DNA of 11,083 nt, from NCBI GenBank assembly GCA_029820915.1, contig JALGUI010000050.1, positions 1 to 11,083 on the forward strand. Direction: 5' to 3'. The position numbers and the translations under genes were made by a program. Positions 1-8,200 of this stretch are shown here, one piece after another. Position 1 is the first letter of the stretch. Each line of letters begins with the position of its first letter. Under the pieces are notes generated by a model. The model made no database searches and had not been told where the DNA came from. It saw only the letters and a program-made list of their open reading frames with translations. The stretch comes from Candidatus Zipacnadia bacterium (lineage in GTDB: Bacteria; Armatimonadota; Zipacnadia; Zipacnadales; UBA5352).

Positions 1-2
1 TC

Positions 3-1190
3 GCCCTGGGAGTGATCGCGCTGCTGGCCATCGTGGCTGCGATCGTGTACGCAGGTCTCGGCCAGGGCCTCGCCGGCCGACGGACGCCGCGCGTCAGGCC
101 CGGCAGGGCTCAGACCCAGAGCGCACCGAGGACCGACGTGACTGCTCAGCGCCTCCATGACCATAACGACACCATGACGCGCAAGGTGGGCGACGTGCAG
201 GCACAGGTGTCGGGGCTGCACCGGCAGGTCGAGGCGTTGGTCAGCAAGCTGGATGCCCTTGAGGCGCAGTCAGCCCAGCGAGCGGCAGCGGTGCAGAGCC
301 GTCTCGCCGAACAGGGCGAGGCCATCTCAGACCTGCAGCAGCAGCAGGCGCTGATGGCGCCAAGCTTGAGCGCTGCGGTCAAGGAGCAGGGAGATCGCCT
401 GGACCAGAGGCTCCAGGGCATCCAGGCGCTGATCTCACGCGGCGGCGGGGCGCCCCCACCCCCGCCGCCACCGGGCGAAGTGACGCAGCGCAGACCGGAC
501 CCGACCACCGACGAGGGGGAGATCCGGACCTACAAGACGGCCGGCCACCGGCTCATCAACTACGCGACGCAGAACCAGCCACGGGAGGGGGCGGTCGTGG
601 CGATCGCGGACCTCGTTCGCCAAGCCAGCGCGGCCGCCCGCGGCGCCCAGGAGATGCGTGCCACCGGGCCCAACGAGCCCGAGGTCGGCCCCGTCTTGGC
701 CAAGCTCGGCGAGGGCATGAAGCAGGTAGTGCAGGCCGCGTACCTCGAAGTCGGACGTCGGGTGCCGCGCGAGTTGCTGACAGCCGTAGCCGATGAGACC
801 AGCGCGGACCACGCGGCCGGCGTCACCCGGGCGATTGAGGCCATTGGACGCGGCGCCGAGCCGGTCCGCGACAGCCTCGAGACCGCCGCTCGCACCATCA
901 CCGCGGAGGTGCTGCGCGACGCGATCGCGCTGCGCGATCACGAGCGCATGACGCCCGAGAGCTTCGGCGAGGTGCTCAACCTTCTACAGGTGCAGCCCAT
1001 GCCGGCTCCGACGGGGACACCCTACTCGCCCAGGCACCACGACCCCTTGGGCAGCAGACCGGACGGGGCGGGCGAACTCGTGGTCGAACGGCAGGTTACG
1101 CCCGGATACGCGTGGCGCAACCAGGTGCTTGTGCTGGCTCAGGTGACGTTACGGCCCGCCGGCGGCACTGAGACGGGAGCGCAGCAGTGA
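3..1190 (+). CDS. Membrane-anchored coiled-coil protein, 5'-truncated
   Basis: The reading frame is already open at the window's left edge, so the true start is probably upstream; the GTG at 12 has no properly spaced ribosome binding site. Numbered from that GTG (392 residues), the protein begins with a hydrophobic stretch (about 1-17, continuing upstream) that looks like a membrane anchor, followed by a basic Arg-rich segment, so the bulk should be cytoplasmic by the positive-inside rule. Residues about 49-142 form a long Gln/Ala/Leu-rich coiled coil, including a run of four Gln. A run of seven prolines (148-154, bases 453-473) separates it from a second, mostly helical Ala-rich region (about 172-325) and a short beta-like C-terminus. 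I recognise no named family. The domain order (anchor, coil, polyproline hinge, helical domain) suggests a scaffold or adaptor; this is inference. Its stop overlaps the next gene's start by four bases, so the two are probably translationally coupled. Confidence 0.75.
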   Translation, partial: ALGVIALLAIVAAIVYAGLGQGLAGRRTPRVRPGRAQTQSAPRTDVTAQRLHDHNDTMTRKVGDVQAQVSGLHRQVEALVSKLDALEAQSAQRAAAVQSRLAEQGEAISDLQQQQALMAPSLSAAVKEQGDRLDQRLQGIQALISRGGGAPPPPPPPGEVTQRRPDPTTDEGEIRTYKTAGHRLINYATQNQPREGAVVAIADLVRQASAAARGAQEMRATGPNEPEVGPVLAKLGEGMKQVVQAAYLEVGRRVPRELLTAVADETSADHAAGVTRAIEAIGRGAEPVRDSLETAARTITAEVLRDAIALRDHERMTPESFGEVLNLLQVQPMPAPTGTPYSPRHHDPLGSRPDGAGELVVERQVTPGYAWRNQVLVLAQVTLRPAGGTETGAQQ

Positions 1191-2707
1191 ACGGGATCAG
1201 CATTCAGCAGCTTGCCCGCGGCACATGCGTGGTCTGCCGGCAGCCCATCCCACAGGATGGACAGCCGTGTGATCGCGAGGACTGCCCCCTGGCGCTCCAA
1301 CAGGCCCTGGGAGGCCAACGGCTTCCGGAGCAGTGCCCTTTCTGTGGCACCCCGGCGAAGGGCCTGAGCCCCGCGGCGCAGCAGCGCTTCTGCACACGCT
1401 GCGGCCGCCCGTTCTGGCAGCCCTGCCCGATCTGCGGAGGCATGGTCGTCTCCGGCAGTGAGGCCATGCGGCATTGCCCACACTGTGGCATCCTGCTGCG
1501 CACCTGCGGCGCGTGCGGCCGCCGGTACCCCCCCGGGGCCACGCATTGCGAGCAGGCCGGCTGTTCCCAACGCGGCCGGCGACTACCCGGGGAGCGCCTG
1601 ACCTGGGCGATGGTCGGGGGTGACCCGCACCTGCGCCGCAACGCCACGGCTGCGATCGCCGGTGCCCCTCCCGCCGTGGTCTGGCGCACAGGTGCAGGCG
1701 GCGGCCCGCTCTCCCCGCCCATCATCGGCGCCGGATGTGTGTGGGCGGTGGATGCCGGCGACGGCAGGCGTGGGGCGCGGGTGCGGGCGGCCGTGCTTGG
1801 GCGCGGCCGGGAGACGGATCGCTTCCCGGTGCCGCCCTTCACCACAGAGATCGTGCTCGCAGCGCCCGGCGTTCGTTCCAGCGCTCCGGCAGTGCGCGGA
1901 CAAGACGCCTATGTGGCCGGTGCAGATGCCCGCGTCTACCGCATCGGCGTCACCTGGCGCCGGGATGCGGACATGCCGCTCGCCCTTCATCTCTCCCACG
2001 CCGCAACGCTGCCTGCGCCCGCCCGTACCCCACTCGTCACCCGTGGGCGGATGCTCGCTGCGGGGCTCGGCTCTGGCGAAGTTGCCATGGTCAACCTCGA
2101 GACCGGCGACACAGGAATCATTGCCACCGACAGCGATCGGCCTTTGACCATGTCCCCTGCCATCGCCGGAGATGACATGTTGCTGCAACCGGTTGGCGAG
2201 GCGCTGTACCTGATACGGGCCAATGACCGCTCGTGCTCCGCATGGGTGCGCCTTCGCAGTCCCATCTGCGCTGGTCCTGTAGCGCTGCCGGGCCGCGATG
2301 CATGGGCTGTCGGCGATGTGGGCGGCGCCGTACATGTGATCGACGCACGTGGCGCCAAGGTGGCCACCGTGACCCGGCCCAACGCCGGCCGCGTGCGCTC
2401 GATCGCGTCGTGGAGTGACGGCAGCTTCGTGGTCTGTTACGACCAGACTGTGCTGGCGGTCAGCGACGATGGACGCCAGGCGATCGTGATGGAGATCGAT
2501 CAGCTCAGCGGCGGCATCATCGCCGTGGAGCATGCCGGCCGCAAGAGCGTGATCGCCACGGCGGGAGCACGCATTTACCGCGGTGCCATCGGTCAGGCGC
2601 CTGTGGCCTCACCCGAACTCGACGGCCGTCCGTCTCATGAGCTGGCAATGGCCGCCGGGCTCTTTTTCGCCACCACACAGCGGGGCGCGATCTATTGCCT
2701 TCGCTGA
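1187..2707 (+). CDS. Zinc-ribbon array fused to a beta-propeller (PQQ/WD-like) protein
   Basis: A 506-residue protein starting at GTG 1187, inside the stop of the previous gene (GTGA overlap), with GGGAG at 1175-1179 as ribosome binding site. The N-terminal quarter holds sixteen cysteines in eight CxxC-type pairs that split into four four-Cys modules: C14/C17 with C28/C33, C50/C53 with C69/C72, C80/C83 with C97/C100, and C107/C110 with C121/C126. Several carry the CPxCG knuckle typical of zinc ribbons (double-zinc-ribbon style). After about residue 155 come repeated beta-strand units with recurring 'xPAI/V..D..YVA...G.VY.I' spacing, about seven or eight of them, which reads as a PQQ-like or WD-like propeller running to the C-terminus. 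There is no signal peptide or membrane segment, so it should be cytoplasmic. No catalytic residues are evident; both halves are usual protein- or nucleic-acid-binding modules, so a sensor or assembly platform is likely. The exact blade count and ligand are unknown. Confidence 0.85.
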   Translation: MNGISIQQLARGTCVVCRQPIPQDGQPCDREDCPLALQQALGGQRLPEQCPFCGTPAKGLSPAAQQRFCTRCGRPFWQPCPICGGMVVSGSEAMRHCPHCGILLRTCGACGRRYPPGATHCEQAGCSQRGRRLPGERLTWAMVGGDPHLRRNATAAIAGAPPAVVWRTGAGGGPLSPPIIGAGCVWAVDAGDGRRGARVRAAVLGRGRETDRFPVPPFTTEIVLAAPGVRSSAPAVRGQDAYVAGADARVYRIGVTWRRDADMPLALHLSHAATLPAPARTPLVTRGRMLAAGLGSGEVAMVNLETGDTGIIATDSDRPLTMSPAIAGDDMLLQPVGEALYLIRANDRSCSAWVRLRSPICAGPVALPGRDAWAVGDVGGAVHVIDARGAKVATVTRPNAGRVRSIASWSDGSFVVCYDQTVLAVSDDGRQAIVMEIDQLSGGIIAVEHAGRKSVIATAGARIYRGAIGQAPVASPELDGRPSHELAMAAGLFFATTQRGAIYCLR

Positions 2708-2730
2708 ACGACGCGCGCCGGAGGATCTCG

Positions 2731-4647
2731 ATGCAGGTGAATTCGATACTGCGGTCGGGCCGGCTCTTGGCGCTGCTGACGCTACTGACTACGCTGGGCG
2801 CAGCGCCTGCACTCGCAGCGCCGGAGCAGGACCTGACAGGCAGATCGCGGGAGGCCTGGGTTGCCCTCCAACAGGCCTTGGAGGGAGAGCTGTTTGCCAC
2901 GCCCGTCAGTGACGAGCGCGACAAGCAGCCGTCGTTCACGCAGGTCTTCAACACTCACAACTTCGCCGTGGCGATGGCGATGGACCGCAGCGGGAGCTTC
3001 ACGGACGCGCACCAGCTCACGTGCGCCCACCACCTCGTCACCGACTATATCCTGCGCGACTACAACGTGCTGATCCCCGGCGACCGTGTGCTGGCGCTCA
3101 CCTTCGCCGCCGCCATGGACACGCAGGAGATGACCGAACTGCCGTTGGTGCACGATCTCTACAGCAAGCAGATGGGCCTGCTCCGGGGAGTGATGCCGCG
3201 CACCTACATCGAGGGAACGGGCAGCGACATCGACGGCGCCATGCGCACCGGTTACGCCTGGTTGAGCCAGCAATTCGGCTACGGCTGGCGCCACCTGCTC
3301 TTCGTTATCCTGACCGACGATGCGCAGGACCTCATACAGGGGCCCTCTATTCCCCGCCCATCATCATACGGTCTGCCCGGCGCCTCCTCCTACGACGGCG
3401 CCTACCTGTTCCCCAGCGCCCGCACCGGATGGTCGCGTGACTACCTGTACGTTCGGTGGTACTACTTTGACGGCGAGGGGTTCGCTGAGACCGACGCGAT
3501 CAGCTTCACAGGTCCCGAGGGCCACGAGACGACTACGCGCGCCGACTTCCGGCGAAGCGTGCCCGCGCAGCACTATAGCATTAGCGGTGAGATCAAGATC
3601 GGCGAAGGTGTGGCGCCTACCGGCTTGGCGGACGCCATCGCCACCGCGGGCAAAGGCATGAGCGTACGCCCGGACGGAAATGGGCGGTTCGCAATCCGCG
3701 TCCCCGCGGTCGGGGAGTACAGCCTGCGCGTTCAGCACCCCGAGGCGAGCGCCGAACCGGCGCAGCAGCGCATCGCGGTGACCAACGAAGTGCCGCGAGC
3801 CGCGCTCCCGGAGGTGTTCACGCTCGTGCCGCGCGGTGACCGCTACGGCATCGCGGGCACCGTGTACTTCACCACTGAACCCAAGGCCGCAGCGGCGGCG
3901 ATGCCGGTTCAGGTGCGCAAGCTGACCCCCGAGGCTCCGGATGGCGTTGACGTTCTCGAGGGGGCCACGCCGCTTACTGACAGTGGCGGCCAGTTCAGAA
4001 TTGGCCTGGCCGAGCCCGGCGACTACCGGGTCTGGGCGGGCAGGGGAGCGCGCCCGCCCCAACTCCCGTCCGATCCCGACATCAGCCGACGTCTCGAACC
4101 CCAGGTGGTCCACCTGAGCGATGCTGTGCCGTGGGCCAGTGATCTCGAGTTGCGCGCCCTGCCTTCGTGCGGCTCGGGGTGGGTGCTTGCGTTCCTGGTG
4201 TTGGTCGCGGTGCTTGTCGGCGCGGGCATCGGCTTGGGCGGCAGCACCGTGGAGATAGCCACTGACGATCCAGGGCTCCCCCCGCAGTCGCTTCGGGTGT
4301 CGGCCCTTCGACCGGTCGTGATCGGCGCCACCGAGGGCGTGCGCAACGCCTACAGCCATCCCCGGCTGCCCGCGCCGGTGGCTGAACTCCACAAGCCGCC
4401 ATTTGGGGCAGCCGTGGTGCGCAAGCTCGATCCCGCCGCGCGCATAGAGGATGATGGCGGCACCGACATGGGCGACCGTGCCGACCTGCAGCATCGGCTT
4501 CACGTAGTATGCGATCAGGATGCCGGGCGGGTGGTGGTCCACCTGCTGCCCATCGCTTCCGCCGCCGCGCATCAGCCGCCCGAACCGCGTCAGCAGTCTT
4601 CCCAAGGCTCCACGTCGTCGGGGGGGTTCCGCGAGTGGCCCGATTGA
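2731..4647 (+). CDS. Exported von Willebrand factor A (VWA) domain protein with C-terminal membrane anchor
   Basis: I chose ATG 2731 because GGAGGA (2720-2725) precedes it by five bases; a TTG at 2695 in frame lies inside the previous gene. The 638-residue product starts with a signal peptide (basic n-region with R8 and R11, hydrophobic core 12-25, likely cleavage after A29). A VWA domain covers roughly 78-275: the metal-site motif DxSxS is D85-S87-S89, the second loop is TGSDI at 163-167 (Ser165 sits where Thr is usual), and D196 ends the strand 'FVILTD'. Two beta-sandwich modules of carboxypeptidase-regulatory or transthyretin type follow (about 283-350 and 372-478). A transmembrane helix at 484-503 places the VWA part outside and a 134-residue tail of unknown fold inside. 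VWA domains bind protein partners through a divalent metal ion. The place next to a membrane protein and a tubulin-like gene suggests a surface-to-cytoplasm link; this is inference. Confidence 0.88.
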   Translation: MQVNSILRSGRLLALLTLLTTLGAAPALAAPEQDLTGRSREAWVALQQALEGELFATPVSDERDKQPSFTQVFNTHNFAVAMAMDRSGSFTDAHQLTCAHHLVTDYILRDYNVLIPGDRVLALTFAAAMDTQEMTELPLVHDLYSKQMGLLRGVMPRTYIEGTGSDIDGAMRTGYAWLSQQFGYGWRHLLFVILTDDAQDLIQGPSIPRPSSYGLPGASSYDGAYLFPSARTGWSRDYLYVRWYYFDGEGFAETDAISFTGPEGHETTTRADFRRSVPAQHYSISGEIKIGEGVAPTGLADAIATAGKGMSVRPDGNGRFAIRVPAVGEYSLRVQHPEASAEPAQQRIAVTNEVPRAALPEVFTLVPRGDRYGIAGTVYFTTEPKAAAAAMPVQVRKLTPEAPDGVDVLEGATPLTDSGGQFRIGLAEPGDYRVWAGRGARPPQLPSDPDISRRLEPQVVHLSDAVPWASDLELRALPSCGSGWVLAFLVLVAVLVGAGIGLGGSTVEIATDDPGLPPQSLRVSALRPVVIGATEGVRNAYSHPRLPAPVAELHKPPFGAAVVRKLDPAARIEDDGGTDMGDRADLQHRLHVVCDQDAGRVVVHLLPIASAAAHQPPEPRQQSSQGSTSSGGFREWPD

Positions 4648-4652
4648 GGACG

Positions 4653-4675
4653 TCACCGCGGTGAGTACCACCGTG
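4653..4675 (+). other. Palindrome and overlapping hairpin between VWA and membrane-protein genes
   Basis: The 47-base gap contains a perfect 12-base palindrome (TCACCGCGGTGA, 4653-4664) that overlaps an alternative 7-bp stem (CGCGGTG at 4657-4663 pairing with CACCGTG at 4669-4675, one G-T wobble, five-base loop). No T-run follows, so it is not a classic intrinsic terminator. It ends a few bases before the ribosome binding site of the next gene (GGAGG, 4680-4684), so it could stabilise or punctuate the mRNA or be a protein-binding site. In GC-rich DNA such a stem may also arise by chance. Confidence 0.3.
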
Positions 4676-4694
4676 TGAGGGAGGCGCAGTTGCG

Positions 4695-5201
4695 ATGGCA
4701 GAGCAGTATGCACATGCGAACCGTGGCGCTTCGGCGCCACTGGACCGGATGGTCACCGCCCCGCTGTACGGCCTGTTGAGGATGGTCGTGGTGGTCGGCG
4801 GGGTGGCGGCGCTCACGGTCCTGCTGGCAATAGTAGTCTCCGCCCTGCTGGACCTCGTGTACCCCGGCGCCGCGTTCGTGCAGCGGCTGCTTGGTTCAGC
4901 GGCCTGGGGCTTCTGGAAGTCCAAGCTCTTCTGGAAGCTGGTCGCCGTCGGCGCGGGCGGCTACCTGGTGGGCGTGCTCGTCTTCTACATGCTGCACTTC
5001 GCGATGAACATGCAGGCGCGTCCGGCCGCGGCGACCGGCTGGCTCATCGGTCTGTGGCTCGCGGTGGTCGTCGGTCTGGCCCTGGGTGGGATGTTCGCCC
5101 CGGGGGCATGGAACGGGCCCACTTCCCGGTACGCCATAGCCGCCTTGGCGATAGCATTGATGCCGTCAATCTACCTGCTCTTCTCGCTGCGATCGCAGTG
5201 A
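4695..5201 (+). CDS. Small four-helix integral membrane protein, unknown family
   Basis: A 168-residue protein from ATG 4695, with GGAGG at 4680-4684 (ten-base spacer). It has four strongly hydrophobic segments at about 27-52, 79-103, 116-134 and 146-165. The N-terminal 20 residues are polar and the protein ends shortly after the last helix with Arg-Ser-Gln. The loop between helices 1 and 2 contains an aromatic/basic patch (W71, W74, K75, K77, W80, K81) that would lie at the membrane surface. Both termini probably lie on the same side, most simply the cytoplasm. I do not recognise a family and see no catalytic or transport signature. It lies between the VWA gene and the tubulin-like gene, with 28 bases to the latter, so a membrane-anchoring or assembly role for these partners is a reasonable guess but only a guess. 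Confidence 0.8.
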   Translation: MAEQYAHANRGASAPLDRMVTAPLYGLLRMVVVVGGVAALTVLLAIVVSALLDLVYPGAAFVQRLLGSAAWGFWKSKLFWKLVAVGAGGYLVGVLVFYMLHFAMNMQARPAAATGWLIGLWLAVVVGLALGGMFAPGAWNGPTSRYAIAALAIALMPSIYLLFSLRSQ

Positions 5202-5229
5202 GACCGCCGACAGCTTGGAGGAGCCAGCC

Positions 5230-8200
5230 ATGCCCAAGATCACACCGACACTGCTGATAGGTCTCGGCGGCACGGGCCAGTCGGTCCTGTTCGACGTGCG
5301 GCGACGCATTGTGTCGCGCTTCAACGGCCTGGAGAACATGCCGCTGATCAAGTTCGTAGCCATTGACACCGACGTGCAGGGCGCCACCTTCGGCCACGAG
5401 ATGGAAGAGATGGAGGAGGACATCCGCCTGCGCACCGAGGAGGAGTACGTCCATTGCGAGGTGCCCGCTGACACAATCTCCCACATCCGCGACGCCCTCG
5501 AGCGCAACCGCCTGCGCGACAGCTACCCGTTCCTGTACCCGTGGCTGAGTCCCGAGGCAATGCGGCTGCCCAGCATCGACCGGGGCGCCGGGCAGGTGCG
5601 CCAACTCGGCCGTCTGGGCCTGTTGATGAACTGGTCCACCGTCCAGGCGACCATCAACAGCGCGTTGACCTCCCTCGCCAGCCCAAGCGCGCGCGCGGCC
5701 ATGGATGGCCGCGGTCTCGACGTCGGCGAGCGCACGGAGATCTACGTCATCGCCTCCCTGATGGGCGGCACCGGCGCGGGCATGTTCCTGGATCTGGGCT
5801 ACATGCTACGCTACCTCATCCACGCCCAAGGCGGCAGCCTCGCCAATAGCTACGTCACCGGCGTGTTCGCACCGCCCGAGGGCGTGCCGCGCCGCGGCGA
5901 CGCCGACAATCGGGCTATCGCCTACGCCTGCCTGCAGGAGTTGAACCATCTCAACGACCACGGCACCACCTACGACGCAACTTGGCCTGACGGCAACCAG
6001 CCACCGGACCGGCGCGAGCCTCCCTACCACTACACCATGCTGACCACAGTGAACAACGGGCAGCAGCAGCTTCCGGGTTTCGGGAAGCTCACAGAACTGG
6101 TCGGACAGCTTCTCTTCATGCGAGCCACCAGCGAGTTCAACGACCTGACCACGGCTACGCGCGCCAACATCCTCCCACACCAGGCCGCCATCGACGAGTA
6201 TGGTAACAACCAGCATTTCGCCTGCATGGGGTTCTCGAGCATCGAGGTGCCCGTGGAGACCATCGTGAACACCTGCGCCTACCGCCTGGCGCGCGACGCT
6301 TACGCCAGCCTGTTGGGACCGGAGTCCCCGGGTCTGGATGAGGAGCAGCGCAGGCAGCTCATGGCGGCGCACGGCCTCGACATCGAGGGTCTGCTCGCGT
6401 ACCTCATGCGCCAGGTCACCCACGACGAGGCCGGGCCGCGCGAGACCGGCATCGTGGACACCATCCGCAACCGCACCGCCGGCGTGGTCGGCGCGGCTGT
6501 CAGCGTACTCGACAGCCCGATCTCCAACCCCACGTCATGCGAGCAGCACGTGCTGCGAGTCGAGGCGGAGTTGGCGCAACTGGTGGGCACGGCCGAGACC
6601 TCGAGCCAAGCGCGTGAGATCGTGCAGGCGAACCTGCAGGGCGTTGGCCAGTGGAGCTACGAACGCATGGTCGCCGCGGTCAACGCCTCGTTCGCGATCA
6701 GGCAGCGGCGCGTGCGCCACGGGATGGCGGCCGCCAAGGCCATCGCGGGCTATTACGAGAAGCGTCTCGAGGAGTACGACGGCCTGGTTCAGCACTGGCG
6801 CGGCCGGGTGCAGGACGCTGAGAGCCGGGCCGCCGCTCTGCGACGCCAACTGGGGGAACTGCTGCGCTCGCCCCTGTTCTTCGCGGTTCGCGCGCCGGTG
6901 GTGGAGGCATTCCTGCGCGATGTCTACGTCCCCCAGACTACCGAGCGGTTCGAGCACCGGCTGCGGCTCGCCATGCACGAGGAGATCCGCAAGGCCCTCG
7001 AACGCATGCTGGCGGCGGCGGGGCGGGTGCAGGAGGACGTGCGCGAGGTGCTGGACCGGCTGCAGGCGCAGGAGGCGAGCTTCGAAGCCCTGCAGAGCGA
7101 GGCCGAGGGACGCCTGCTGCCGATCAACGGCGAAGTGTTCTACGAGCGTGCCCAGCCGCACCTGCAGATTGGCGGTGTGGTGGCCCAGGAGTACGACAAG
7201 CACGTGACCGAGGACACCGTCCGCAGCCTGGCCCAGGAGATCCTCGTGCGCACCGGGTGTGCAAGTGAAGCCGACGGCGCGGCGGACATTGTCAAGCTCG
7301 CCGGCTTCGATGATCCGATCGCTCAGATGCAACTGCGCGCCAGGCTCGTCGCGCGGGCGCGCGACGTCTTCGGGGCCGTGCGGCAGACCAATGTGCTGCA
7401 ACAGTTCTTCCGCGAGTACAAGCCCGGCTCCTCCGCGGTGGTAACTCGCATCACCAACCTGTACACACTCAGCCTGCCTTTCCTCGTGCTTAACCGTGGG
7501 GCCAACGGCTACGTTGACAGCCCGGCCAAGTGGTCACGCGGACTGGCGCTGCGCGGTGGCATCCGCGACGGCGGAGACACCAACTCCCAGGTCTTCCTCG
7601 ATTCGGTGCGTCGCACCGGCCTGATCCCGTGGGACCAGAGCGCGCGCTGGATTCACCATGTCGATGAGCCCTATCAGGTCTTCTTCTACCAGGAGTACGG
7701 CGCCTTCCCGATTCGCCTCTACGGATCACTGACGGCCTTCGAGACCGCGTACACCCAAGAGCAGCAGCAGGGGAGCATCCCGCTGCACGCAATCTGTCGG
7801 GACGACCAAGCACGTGCAGTGCTTCAGCCGGTGAGGAAGATCAATCTGGATGAGCAGATGGCGTGCTTCATCGCCGGCGTCGCAACCGGACGCATCCCGA
7901 TGCAGCTCGTGCGCATGCGTGACGGCAGCCAGTCGCGCCGCTGGGAGCTCTCCTACTGGACCGATCTCGGGCAGTTCGAGGTCGAACGGTTGGAGGGGTC
8001 CCTGCGTGAGATAGGTCAGGCACTCCACTCGCGCGGGCTCACCGACACGATCTCCGAGGAACTGCGCAGGCACCGCGAGAAACTGGGCGACATGGAGTTC
8101 CTCACTCGTATCCGTCAGTACGGCAACATGCTCGCCCGTGGCCATGTGGAGCAGCAGGTTGATGACTGGAAGGAGATCGAGCAGCGGCAAGAGCTGATCG

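Noticed and set aside
335..346. CAG triplet run
   Set aside because: Four units only, encoding Gln within a coiled coil; no sign of a functional microsatellite.
3364..4740. 458-codon open frame on the minus strand
   Set aside because: It lies opposite the VWA gene, is rich in Arg, His, Gly and Pro, shows no domain or ribosome binding site, and is the kind of long shadow frame expected in GC-rich DNA.
5257..5280. GLGGTG read as a Rossmann NAD-binding or Walker A motif
   Set aside because: There is no GK[ST], and the later AIDTD and GGTGAG motifs in correct order point to the tubulin fold instead.
6338..7207. 289-codon plus-strand frame inside the tubulin-like gene
   Set aside because: The product is almost only Arg, Ser, Ala, Cys and Thr, a typical frame-shifted shadow of a GC-rich gene.
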